From positions 1-57,095 of the forward strand of contig NYZI01000076.1 in the NCBI GenBank assembly GCA_002687115.1: DNA of 57,095 nt, written 5' to 3'. This document shows, piece by piece, positions 49,636 through 57,095 of the stretch (positions are counted from its first letter, which is position 1; each line of letters starts with the position of its first letter). A program made the translations under genes and the position numbers. Under the pieces are notes generated by a model, which was not told the DNA's origin, made no database searches, and saw nothing but the letters and a program-made list of their open reading frames with translations. This stretch comes from Cyanobium sp. ARS6. GTDB taxonomy: Bacteria; Cyanobacteriota; Cyanobacteriia; PCC-6307; Cyanobiaceae.

Positions 49636-50994
49636 ATGAGCTCCAGCACCCTTCCCGGGGGATCCCGCCGCCGCCTGATGGTCGCCTACGGACTGGGTGA
49701 TGCAGGCACAGGACTGGCTGCGACGCAGCTTGGCTTTTACCTGTTCCCGTTCTTCACCTGTGCCGCCGGGCTTCCGGCGATCATCGCCGGCTCATTGCTC
49801 ACGGTGATCAAAGTCTGGGATGCCATCAACGATCCATTGATCGGCTGGATGAGTGATCACACCCAGAGCCGCTGGGGACCACGCATTCCCTGGATGCTCG
49901 GTGCAGCACTCCCCCTGGGAATCACGCTCGCGGCGATGTGGTGGGTCCCAGACGGCAACACCTTTCAGCGCACCACTTACTACGTGGTGATGGCCGTCCT
50001 GTTGATGTCGTCCTACACCAGCGTCAATTTGCCTTATGCGGCACTTTCCACGGAGCTGACCACCAGCACGGCGATTCGCACCAGGCTCAATGCTGCCCGT
50101 TTCACGGGCTCGATTCTCGCCGGGCTCAGCGGTCTGATTGTCGCCTCCATCGTTTTGACCGACGGCGCCGATGGCTATCTGCGGATGGGGCAGATCACCG
50201 GCAGCATCGCCGCCCTGGCGACACTGTGCTGTTGCTGGGGCCTCGCACCCTTCGCCAAGCGTGCTCAGCGACCAAGCAACCAGGCTGAACCCGCTCTGGA
50301 ACAATTCAGGAGGATCCGCTCCAATCCGCGCTTTCTGATGGTTCTCGGGCTGTACCTGCTGCTGTGGTTCGGGCTGCAATTGATGCAGGTGGTCGCCCTG
50401 ATCTGGCTGGTCCAGGTGGTGAGAGTCCCCCCCGACCTTTCCACCTGGATTCTGCTGCCCTTCCAGCTGAGCGCTCTGTTCGGCCTGCAACTCTGGAGCC
50501 TGCTCTCCAATCGCAAAGGCAGGCTGGTTGCGCTGCGCTGGGGAGCTGGAATCTGGATTCTGGCCTGCCTGCTCTCGATGGTCTTCCCGCCCATGCAGAA
50601 CGGAGGCACCACGGCAGAGCTGATTCCCTTGATTGGCCTGATCATGCTGGTGGGCCTGGGAGCAGCCACCGCCTATCTGATCCCCTGGTCGCTGCTGCCG
50701 GATGCGATTGATGCCGATCCAACCCATCCGGCCGGCCTCTATACGGCCTGGATGGTGTTTGGCCAGAAGCTGATCATCGGCATCAGCATGAGTGTGTTCG
50801 GCGCACTGCTTTCACTCACCGGTTACATCTCCACCGAAATCTGCGATGGCGCTCTCAGCTTCATCGAACAGCCCCAGAATGCTCTTCTCGCCATTCGCAT
50901 GAGCATGGGCCTGATACCAGCCAGCATGGTCCTGCTCGGTCTGATGGTGACCCGAAACTGGCCCGATCGCGGAGCCCATCTGCAACGCGCATGA
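49636..50994 (+). CDS. GPH-family (MelB-like) sugar:cation symporter
   Basis: From MSSSTLPGGSRRRLMVAYGL the 452-residue product has twelve predicted helices of the major facilitator superfamily. The segment IKVWDAINDPLIGWMSDHTQ followed by SRWGPRIPWML is the GPH signature (D-x-x-NDPxxGxxxDxTxxRWGxxRPW). The other half keeps the symmetrical arrangement. Substrate likely a glycoside or similar sugar, with H+ or Na+; not determinable here. It overlaps the MlaE-type gene by four bases (ATGA) and is likely cotranscribed with it. Confidence 0.85.
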   Translation: MSSSTLPGGSRRRLMVAYGLGDAGTGLAATQLGFYLFPFFTCAAGLPAIIAGSLLTVIKVWDAINDPLIGWMSDHTQSRWGPRIPWMLGAALPLGITLAAMWWVPDGNTFQRTTYYVVMAVLLMSSYTSVNLPYAALSTELTTSTAIRTRLNAARFTGSILAGLSGLIVASIVLTDGADGYLRMGQITGSIAALATLCCCWGLAPFAKRAQRPSNQAEPALEQFRRIRSNPRFLMVLGLYLLLWFGLQLMQVVALIWLVQVVRVPPDLSTWILLPFQLSALFGLQLWSLLSNRKGRLVALRWGAGIWILACLLSMVFPPMQNGGTTAELIPLIGLIMLVGLGAATAYLIPWSLLPDAIDADPTHPAGLYTAWMVFGQKLIIGISMSVFGALLSLTGYISTEICDGALSFIEQPQNALLAIRMSMGLIPASMVLLGLMVTRNWPDRGAHLQRA

Positions 50995-51767
50995 CCTCCT
51001 TCCGATTCAGAACTCAGTTGAAATCGCCACGCTGGCTGAACAGGCTGGGCAGCAGCCTGATCATCGGCGGACAGGCGGTGACGGCAACGGCCAAAGGGAG
51101 GATCAACACCGTTGACCTGCTCGATCAGCTCCAGGAAGCCGGGCCCGGCAGTTTTCTGATTGTGGTGATCACGGCACTAGCTGCCGGCACGGTGTTCAAC
51201 ATTCAGGTCGCCAAGGAACTGAGCAACATGGGGGCCAGCACCACGGTTGGCGGCGTTCTGGCGATTGGCCTGGCTCGTGAAATCGCACCCCTGCTCACGG
51301 CCACGCTGCTCACGGGAAAGGTGGCCACCGCCTACGCGGCCCAGCTGGGAACCATGAAGGTGACCGAACAGGTCGACGCCATCACCATGTTGCGCACTGA
51401 CCCCGTGGAATATCTGGTCGTTCCACGCCTGATCGCCATGGTGGTGATGGCTCCGGTGCAGTGCCTGTTGTTTTTTGCGGTGGCGCTCCTGGGAGGCCAG
51501 ATCAGCAGCACGGAGATCTATCAGATCCCACCTGCTGTGTTCTGGAATTCAGCACGCACCTGGCTCGTCCCGGATGACCTCCCCTTCATGTTGGTGAAGG
51601 CTCTGGTCTTTGGAGTTCAGATCGCCGTGCTGGCCTGTGGCTGGGGCATGACCACCCAGGGTGGACCGAAAGAGGTGGGCACCAGCACCACAGGCGCGGT
51701 GGTGATGATCCTGGTGACCGTGGCTCTGATGGACGTCCTCTTAACTCAAATCCTCTTTGGAGGCTGA
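50991..51767 (+). CDS. MlaE-type ABC transporter permease
   Basis: The 258-residue product has the MlaE/YrbE pattern: SFLIVVITALAAGTVFNIQV, then LARELG-type segments (VGGVLAIGLAREIAPLLTAT; LLTGKVATAYAAQLGTMKVT) and EQVDAITMLRTDPVEYLVVP. In cyanobacteria such permeases with an ATPase and an Mce-domain protein move lipids between membranes (TGD1-like). It starts within the symporter gene's end (ATGA). Confidence 0.9.
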   Translation: MTSFRFRTQLKSPRWLNRLGSSLIIGGQAVTATAKGRINTVDLLDQLQEAGPGSFLIVVITALAAGTVFNIQVAKELSNMGASTTVGGVLAIGLAREIAPLLTATLLTGKVATAYAAQLGTMKVTEQVDAITMLRTDPVEYLVVPRLIAMVVMAPVQCLLFFAVALLGGQISSTEIYQIPPAVFWNSARTWLVPDDLPFMLVKALVFGVQIAVLACGWGMTTQGGPKEVGTSTTGAVVMILVTVALMDVLLTQILFGG

Positions 51768-51784
51768 AGCCTCCTCCTGAAACC

Positions 51785-52192
51785 ATGACCGCAACATCCT
51801 CCGGGTCAGAGCAAGACACTGTGAGCATCAGCCCCAGCCCGCGACTGGCGCTGCTGATCATTCTGTTCAGTGCCTGCCTGCTGCCCCTGCCCTTGAGCCC
51901 ATGGCCCACAGCGGTTGTGGGACTCTTCGGTGTGTTTTTGCTGGTGCAGACCTACAGCCTGCGTCTTGAATTCACCGCTGACACGCTTGTGGTGTGGCGA
52001 GGACAACAGGAGCTGCGCCGGTTTCCCTACGCCGAATGGCAGAGCTGGCGTCTGTTTGCCCCCTGGCTGCCAGGACTGTTCTATTTCCGCGAAGTCAAGA
52101 GCATCCACTTCCTGCCGATTCTCTTCAAGCCCGCTGAGCTGCGCCAGCAGCTGGAACAGCGGGTGGGTTCCCTGGAGACTCCCAAGCCCTGA
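51785..52192 (+). CDS. DUF3119-family protein
   Basis: The 135-residue product has two N-terminal hydrophobic stretches (LALLIILFSACLLPLPLSPW and TAVVGLFGVFLLVQTYSLRL). The conserved DUF3119 segment FTADTLVVWRGQQELRRFPY is followed by EWQSWRLFAPWLPGLFYFRE and VKSIHFLPILFKP. It is restricted to cyanobacteria and plastids, likely membrane-associated, and often neighbours the TGD1-like permease and DUF3086 genes, as here. Confidence 0.85.
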   Translation: MTATSSGSEQDTVSISPSPRLALLIILFSACLLPLPLSPWPTAVVGLFGVFLLVQTYSLRLEFTADTLVVWRGQQELRRFPYAEWQSWRLFAPWLPGLFYFREVKSIHFLPILFKPAELRQQLEQRVGSLETPKP

Positions 52193-52317
52193 ACAAGCGA
52201 CATCGCCCTCTTAGCGACTGGGCAAGATCACAGAATCATCAAGAGAACGCAACGAGAACGTTGTGTTCGGGCCATGAACCCGGCGATCCGCTGAAATGAG
52301 TTCAGGACAAGTCGACC

Positions 52318-53292
52318 ATGCCTGACGACAACGATCTGCCACTCGAAGAGGCGCCGCAGGCCCCAGCGGCGCCCAGTGAGGAATCCATCGCCGCAGGTGA
52401 TGACCAAGAGCCTGCGCCGGAAACGCTGATCCGGCTGGCCTTGATCGATCTCCAGTCGCGGCGCGACAACCTGCAACAGGAGATCGAAGCTCTCCAACAG
52501 CGCAAGGAGCAGCTGGATCAGGAGATGGCTGCAAGCTTTGCTGGCCAGTCCGATGCGATCGCCAGACGAGTCAAAGGGTTTCAGGAGTATCTGGGTGGGG
52601 CCCTGCAGGGGCTGGCACAGTCGGTGGAAACGTTGGAGCTGGTGGCCCAGCCGGTGGTGGTGAAGCCGTCACCACTGGATGCGCAGGCCGCTGAAGCCGC
52701 CGCTGAACAGGCGATGGCCAACGCCAGCGGCGCTCCCGCTCTGGCCGACACCTTCCGCCCCGATGAGGAGCTGATTCGCAGCAACCTCAAACGTTTTCTG
52801 GAGCAGCCCGACTTCTACGCAGAGCCCTGGAAACTGCGCCGCAGCCTGGACGACAGCGACATTGCTCTGCTTGAAGACTGGTTTTTCAATCAGGGAGGCA
52901 GGGGAGCTCAGGCCAGTCGCGGCAGTCGACCTCGCAATGTGCTGGTTGGGGCGGCCCTGATCGCAGTCATCGGCGAGCTTTACGGCGATCAGTTCCAGAC
53001 CCTGGTTTTGGCAGGACAGCCCGAACGCCTCGGCGACTGGAGACGAGGCCTGCAGGATGCTCTGGGCCTGGGTCGGGAGGATTTCGGTCCGAGCAGCGGC
53101 ATCGTTCTGTTTGAACGTGGAGATGCCCTTGTGGAGCGGGCGGACCGACTTGAGGAACGCGGTGAAGTTCCCCTGATCCTGATCGACGCAGCGGAACGGG
53201 TGGTGGACATCCCCGTGCTTCAGTTTCCGCTCTGGCTGGCTTTTGCAGCCGGCCCAGGCGAAACCTACGACTACGACGAAGACCTGCTCTGA
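52318..53292 (+). CDS. DUF3086-family protein
   Basis: The 324-residue product has an acidic disordered start (PDDNDLPLEEAPQAPAAPSE), a coiled coil (LIDLQSRRDNLQQEIEALQQ, about 40-75) and a C-terminal globular domain with DTFRPDEELIRSNLKRFLEQ and FNQGGRGAQASRGSRPRNVL. This matches the cyanobacterial DUF3086 family. Function unknown; no signal peptide. Its stop overlaps the plsY start (TGATG), so translation is probably coupled. Confidence 0.85.
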   Translation: MPDDNDLPLEEAPQAPAAPSEESIAAGDDQEPAPETLIRLALIDLQSRRDNLQQEIEALQQRKEQLDQEMAASFAGQSDAIARRVKGFQEYLGGALQGLAQSVETLELVAQPVVVKPSPLDAQAAEAAAEQAMANASGAPALADTFRPDEELIRSNLKRFLEQPDFYAEPWKLRRSLDDSDIALLEDWFFNQGGRGAQASRGSRPRNVLVGAALIAVIGELYGDQFQTLVLAGQPERLGDWRRGLQDALGLGREDFGPSSGIVLFERGDALVERADRLEERGEVPLILIDAAERVVDIPVLQFPLWLAFAAGPGETYDYDEDLL

Positions 53293-53891
53293 TGCCCCTC
53301 CTCACGCTGCTGCTGGGCTATCTGCTCGGCTCGATTCCAAGCGGCTTCCTGGCCGGCCAATGGTGCAAGGGCATTGACCTGCGCACGATCGGCTCCGGCT
53401 CCACCGGCGCCACCAATGTGCTGCGCAATGTGGGCAAAGGGCCTGCTCTGGCTGTGTTTTTTGTTGACGTGGCCAAAGGAGCTGCAGCGGTGCTGCTGGC
53501 CAGAAGCCTCAACCCGACATCGGCGCTGATCGACTGGATTCAGGTGCTGGCAGGTCTTGCGGCCCTCGCCGGCCACATCTGGCCGGTGTGGCTCGGGTTC
53601 AAGGGAGGCAAAGCGGTGGCCACTGGCTTTGGCATGTTTCTCGGCCTGGCCTGGCCGGTGGGACTGGCCTGCTTCGGCATGTTCATGGCGGTGTTCAGCA
53701 TCAGCCGGATCGTGTCGCTGGCAAGCGTGGTGGCCGCGGTGAGCCTGCCACTGCTGATGGCCGCCGGTTCAGACAGCAACGCCAATCTGGTGGTAGCCCT
53801 GGTGGCAATGTTGCTGGTGCTCTGGCGACACCGCAGCAACATCCAGCGACTGATCAACGGCACAGAACCGCAGTTAGGGCAGAAGCCTTGA
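53292..53891 (+). CDS. plsY: Glycerol-3-phosphate acyltransferase PlsY
   Basis: The 199-residue membrane enzyme transfers acyl groups from acyl-phosphate to glycerol-3-phosphate, the first step of phospholipid synthesis. Conserved motifs: SIPSGFLAGQWCKGIDLRTI, GSGSTGATNVLRNVGKGPAL, GHIWPVWLGFKGGKAVATGF and a terminal RHRSNIQRLINGTEP. About six helices. It is coupled with the DUF3086 gene and shares its operon with membrane-lipid-related genes. Confidence 0.95.
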   Translation: MPLLTLLLGYLLGSIPSGFLAGQWCKGIDLRTIGSGSTGATNVLRNVGKGPALAVFFVDVAKGAAAVLLARSLNPTSALIDWIQVLAGLAALAGHIWPVWLGFKGGKAVATGFGMFLGLAWPVGLACFGMFMAVFSISRIVSLASVVAAVSLPLLMAAGSDSNANLVVALVAMLLVLWRHRSNIQRLINGTEPQLGQKP

Positions 53892-53932
53892 GTGCGGCGG
53901 CCTGAATCGCCCTTCTAACCCTGATCGCCCAG

Positions 53933-54238
53933 GTGGAGAGCGCAGGCCGAACACGGGTGCTGCTGCTGGATGACTGCCAGAATGGACTGGAGGGCTTTTA
54001 CGCTCCTGCACGCAATCGCATCGGCCTCTGCGGCAACATCCATAGCAGCGATGTGACACTCATTAGAACGCTGATGCATGAGGCGACGCACCGGCTGCAA
54101 CACTTCCGCCAACAGGAACTGGCCGCGCAACTGGATGCCGAGCAGCACATGAACGCCCTGGAAGAGCAGGCCAGCACGTCGGATGCCCATCGATTTAAAA
54201 ACCTCTGTCAGTTGAACAGACCATTGCAAGGATGCTGA
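53933..54238 (+). CDS. Small protein with HExxH zinc-protease-like motif
   Basis: A GTG start gives 101 residues (MESAGRTRVLLLDDCQNGLE ... LMHEATHRLQHFRQ). HEATH fits an HExxH metal site, and Glu residues in NALEEQAS about 24 residues on could be the third ligand, as in minigluzincins. The start is uncertain; the region just upstream may encode more. It ends four bases into the dehydrogenase frame. Function unknown; possibly a small peptidase. Confidence 0.55.
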   Translation: MESAGRTRVLLLDDCQNGLEGFYAPARNRIGLCGNIHSSDVTLIRTLMHEATHRLQHFRQQELAAQLDAEQHMNALEEQASTSDAHRFKNLCQLNRPLQGC

Positions 54239-54258
54239 GCAGAGGTCACAAACCGCTG

Positions 54259-55638
54259 ATGAGCGAGTCTGAATTCGTCTCGATCAATCCAGCCAGCGGC
54301 AATGAACTGGCCAGGCATCCAGCACTAAGTCCCGCTGAAACGCAGGAGAAAATTCTGTGCTGCCATCAGGCCTTTTTGAAATGGCAGAAGTCCTCAGCCC
54401 AGGATCGCGCCAGTGCTCTGCTGGCCATTGCCACGCAGCTCGAAGAGGATCGCGAGCAACTGGCTTGCCTGATCACCCAGGAGATGGGAAAGCCCTTGCG
54501 TGAATCAAGGTCTGAGCTCGATAAATGTGCCTGGGTCTGCCGCCACTTCGCCGCAATGGGGCAGCAGTATCTCCATGAGGACGGCATAGAACTTGATCAA
54601 TCCCGCGCCGATGTGATTGCAAGCCCCCTGGGGTTGATCTTCGCGGTCATGCCCTGGAACTTTCCGTTCTGGCAGGTGTTCCGTGCACTGGCGCCGGCCT
54701 TGATGGTTGGAAACACCCTGGTTCTCAAAGGAGCCTCCAACGTGCCCGGCTGCAGTCAGGCCATTGAAACGTTGGTGCGTCAAGCCGGTCTCCCCGACCA
54801 CGTGGTCTGCAACCTGGCCATCAGAGCGGCTGACACCGAAAAGGTCATCGCCAACCCCCTTGTCCGGGGTGTGACGCTCACCGGCAGCGAAGCTGCAGGA
54901 CGGGCTGTGGCGGCTCTGGCAGGCAGACATCTCAAAAAATGTGTTCTCGAACTTGGCGGACAGGACCCCTACATCATTTTGGAGGATGCAGACGTCGCAC
55001 TCGCCTCACAAAAATGTGTCCAGAGCAGGATGCTCTGCTCTGGACAGGTTTGCATTGCTGCCAAACGGTTGATCGTCGTCGAATCGGTGTACGACGCTTT
55101 TCGCAGTGCAGTGCTGCAGAGGCTGGAGTCGGTTCATTCCGGCGATCCAATGGATGAACAGTGCTCACTGGGGCCCCTTGCACGCCGTGATCTCCGTGAT
55201 CAGGTCCATCGCCAGGTGCAGGCCAGTCTTGGAAAGGGATGTGAACTGATCCAAGGAGGGATGATTCCCGATCAACCCGGTTGGTGGTACCCGGCCACTG
55301 TTCTCGACAACGTTCAACCGGGCAGCGTTGTTTTTGACGATGAAGTGTTCGGTCCGGTGGTGAGCCTTGTGCGGGCAAAAGATGAAACGGAAGCCATCGC
55401 GCTGGCGAACATGAGCCGTTTCGGACTCGGTGCAGCCATCTTTTCAGCGAACCGCAGTCGTGCCCTTGCTCTGGCTTCTCAACAGCTCCAGGCAGGCTCG
55501 ATCGCCATTAACGATTTTGTGAAAAGTGATCCAAGGGTTCCATTCGGGGGTTGCAAAGACAGTGGCTTCGGACGCGAACTCGGGAAACTTGGAATTCACG
55601 AGTTCGTGAACTTCAAAAGCATCGTGATGGCTGACTGA
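54259..55638 (+). CDS. NAD(P)-dependent aldehyde (succinate-semialdehyde-type) dehydrogenase
   Basis: From MSESEFVSINPASGNELARH the 459-residue enzyme has the ALDH pattern: PLGLIFAVMPWNFPFWQVFR, the cofactor Lys in VLKGASNVPGCSQ, then TGSEAAGRAVAALAGRHLKK, the catalytic Glu in LELGGQDPYIILED and the Cys in SGQVCIAAKRLIVVES, ending FGRELGKLGIHEFVNFKSI. It fits the GabD-like group used in cyanobacteria to convert succinate semialdehyde to succinate. Earlier starts (54232) add nine residues. Confidence 0.88.
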   Translation: MSESEFVSINPASGNELARHPALSPAETQEKILCCHQAFLKWQKSSAQDRASALLAIATQLEEDREQLACLITQEMGKPLRESRSELDKCAWVCRHFAAMGQQYLHEDGIELDQSRADVIASPLGLIFAVMPWNFPFWQVFRALAPALMVGNTLVLKGASNVPGCSQAIETLVRQAGLPDHVVCNLAIRAADTEKVIANPLVRGVTLTGSEAAGRAVAALAGRHLKKCVLELGGQDPYIILEDADVALASQKCVQSRMLCSGQVCIAAKRLIVVESVYDAFRSAVLQRLESVHSGDPMDEQCSLGPLARRDLRDQVHRQVQASLGKGCELIQGGMIPDQPGWWYPATVLDNVQPGSVVFDDEVFGPVVSLVRAKDETEAIALANMSRFGLGAAIFSANRSRALALASQQLQAGSIAINDFVKSDPRVPFGGCKDSGFGRELGKLGIHEFVNFKSIVMAD

Positions 55639-55913
55639 ATGTTGTTGATTCGGGGGTTGTCTGCCAACTCCAGTTCCACCCACCAGGCCGGGGCACCGCC
55701 CTCAGCCGCACTGCTACTGAGGCGTTTACGAATCCGGCAGTGCTGCCAGCGCAGAGATATGGGTGGATGCATGGCGGTCGGACTTTGGCGTTCAGTGCTG
55801 CGTCATCAACCGAAGCCTCAGCATCCTGAACCAAATCGGCCTCCATTAATGACTCGCCAACACAGGCCTATTCCTGATGCGGAATGCACCTGGTCTGCGA
55901 GGCCGGCTGAGCT
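55639..55913. other. Spacer between convergent genes
   Basis: No gene supported; frames on both strands are of random composition. No clear terminator hairpin. Confidence 0.4.
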
Positions 55914-56633
55914 TCAGGTTCTGAGCTCGACGCAACAGGCTGCAAATGCCGCACAGGGATCCGCGGCCTTAGTGATCGGCCTGCCGATCACCAGCTGGCT
56001 TGCCCCCGCTGCAATCGCCTCTGCGGGCCCCATCACCCTGGCCTGATCCCCAACAGCAGCGCCCCTCGGGCGAATACCCGGCGTGACCAGGGCGAAAGGC
56101 TCGGGGTGTTGCTCCCGCAGTGCCGCGGCCTCAAGCGGTGAGCAGACACATCCACCAATGCCGGCGGTTGCCGACAGCTGCGCCAACGCCGGCACACGCT
56201 CGGCAATACCTTGAACAATGGCGAGTTCACGTTGCAAACGCTGCTCCTCCCAGCTGGTAAGCACCGTCACCGCCAGCAGGGTGGGCACCGTCAATCCCGT
56301 GCTTTGCGCCCCCTCCGCCGCCGCGGCCTGGGCCGCCTGCAGTGCTTCGCTTCCGGCGCAGGCATGCACGGTGATTAATTCAGCCCCCAGCGCCGCTGCC
56401 CTCCGGCAGGCACCAGCCATCGTGGCGGGGATGTCGTGGAATTTGAGATCGAGAAACACCCGCAGGCCCTGCCCCCGCAGCTGGCCAACGATCCCGGGCC
56501 CCGCCTGCACGAACAGCTCCAGGCCCACTTTCACCCAGCGCAAGCCCTCCACCTGCACTGCAAAGCCAAGGGCCTGATCCGGTGCCATGCCGTCGAGAGC
56601 CACAATGATCCGATCGGCGGGGTGGATCGCCAT
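55914..56633 (-). CDS. pyrF: Orotidine 5'-phosphate decarboxylase
   Basis: The 239-residue enzyme converts OMP to UMP. Signature segments: [40 protein letters not shown] (catalytic D-x-K-x-x-D), [33 protein letters not shown] and [13 protein letters not shown]. Length normal. It overlaps the tyrS stop by one base, indicating cotranscription with tyrS. Confidence 0.96.
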   Translation of the reverse strand: MAIHPADRIIVALDGMAPDQALGFAVQVEGLRWVKVGLELFVQAGPGIVGQLRGQGLRVFLDLKFHDIPATMAGACRRAAALGAELITVHACAGSEALQAAQAAAAEGAQSTGLTVPTLLAVTVLTSWEEQRLQRELAIVQGIAERVPALAQLSATAGIGGCVCSPLEAAALREQHPEPFALVTPGIRPRGAAVGDQARVMGPAEAIAAGASQLVIGRPITKAADPCAAFAACCVELRT

Positions 56634-57095
56634 CAGCCCACCAGCCTGCGGAAGGTCTTCTTGCCCAGCTGCAGCACCTTGCCTTCCAGTTCCGTCGCCG
56701 AGGCGAACTCCTGATTGGGATCGGTGATCTTCTCTCCCTCCAGCCGAGCGGCACCACCCTTGATCTGACGCCGGGCCTCGCTGCTGCTGGCACAGATACC
56801 CACGGCACTGAGCAGATAGAACGCCTTGGCCGGAAAGTTCACCCGCGCAAGAGAGACCTCGGGCACATCGGCACTGGCGTCACCGCCGCTGCTTACCAGG
56901 GTGGCCGCATCGCTCTGCGCCTTTTGGGCTGCTTCCAGGCCATGGCGGCTGGCCGTCACAGCCAGAGCCATCGCCTTCTGCTTCTCCCGCGGATTCTCAG
57001 GCAATGCCGCCAGATCAAGATCGGTCAGCAACGTCAGGTAGTCGTTGATCGCCGCATCGCCGCCCTTCTCCAGCTTGGAGTACATCGAAAGCGGA
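56633..57095 (-). CDS. tyrS: Tyrosyl-tRNA synthetase, C-terminal part
   Basis: The frame enters from the right edge reading [20 protein letters not shown], which follows the KMSKS-type region of TyrS. It continues with the anticodon-binding helical part ([16 protein letters not shown]) and an S4-type RNA-binding domain ([40 protein letters not shown]) to KKTFRRLVG. The N-terminal catalytic domain is outside the window. An S4 domain at the C-terminus is typical of bacterial TyrS. The stop overlaps the pyrF start. Confidence 0.92.
   Translation of the reverse strand, partial: PLSMYSKLEKGGDAAINDYLTLLTDLDLAALPENPREKQKAMALAVTASRHGLEAAQKAQSDAATLVSSGGDASADVPEVSLARVNFPAKAFYLLSAVGICASSSEARRQIKGGAARLEGEKITDPNQEFASATELEGKVLQLGKKTFRRLVG

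Noticed and set aside
49792..50727. 311-codon minus-strand frame opposite the symporter
   Set aside because: Gln/Gly/His-rich antisense of a GC-rich membrane-protein gene; a typical shadow.

Overview
The window looks like a chromosome segment of a marine picocyanobacterium, most likely a Synechococcus (possibly a large-genome low-light Prochlorococcus). Evidence: a high-light-inducible (Hli) protein C-terminus at the left edge, SmtA-type metallothioneins, cyanobacteria-restricted families (DUF3086, DUF3104, DUF3119), a lumen-type pentapeptide-repeat protein, a PsbN-like membrane protein and many tiny picocyanobacterial membrane proteins. The identification is inference from protein families; I could not run a search.

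There are two parts. From 1 to about 43 kb the sequence is AT-richer and gene-poor. It carries many small hypothetical or secreted proteins and long apparently empty spacers. At least five genes are interrupted by in-frame stops or frameshifts: a lipoprotein (4.2-4.6 kb), a DMT permease (6.9-7.7 kb), an HSL-type esterase (13.6-14.5 kb), an orotate-PRTase-like gene (36.0-36.7 kb) and a small PepSY-like protein (38.8-39.1 kb). Recognisable intact genes here are a second peptide deformylase, two RTX-type calcium-binding proteins, a SemiSWEET, a cupin, two metallothioneins flanking a methyltransferase, an NmrA-like reductase, a VanZ-like protein, mscL, a glutathione S-transferase, a DUF1330 protein and an AlpA-type regulator. 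From about 43.5 kb to the end the DNA is GC-richer and densely coding: an alpha/beta hydrolase, gluQ, HU, an MBL-fold protein, glgX, tRNA-Gly(UCC), a GPH-type sugar symporter, a MlaE-type permease, DUF3119, DUF3086, plsY, an HExxH protein, a semialdehyde dehydrogenase, pyrF and the 3' part of tyrS. This right part reads as conserved core genome and the left part as accessory or island-like.

The most system-like locus is 16.65-20.0 kb. An orphan PhnD-family lipoprotein binding protein and a sensor histidine kinase lie in tandem, divergent from an OmpR-family response regulator, with no ABC transporter genes nearby. This suggests a three-component sensing unit. Other points to check are two diverged copies of a nested hairpin element (33.2 and 35.2 kb) whose inner stem differs in sequence but keeps pairing, a candidate three-hairpin small RNA after def (2.58-2.70 kb), and two pairs of related small proteins: 1.7/41.0 kb sharing a GLSxYQ motif, and 0.1/12.8 kb sharing an MxSTKxxARP start.
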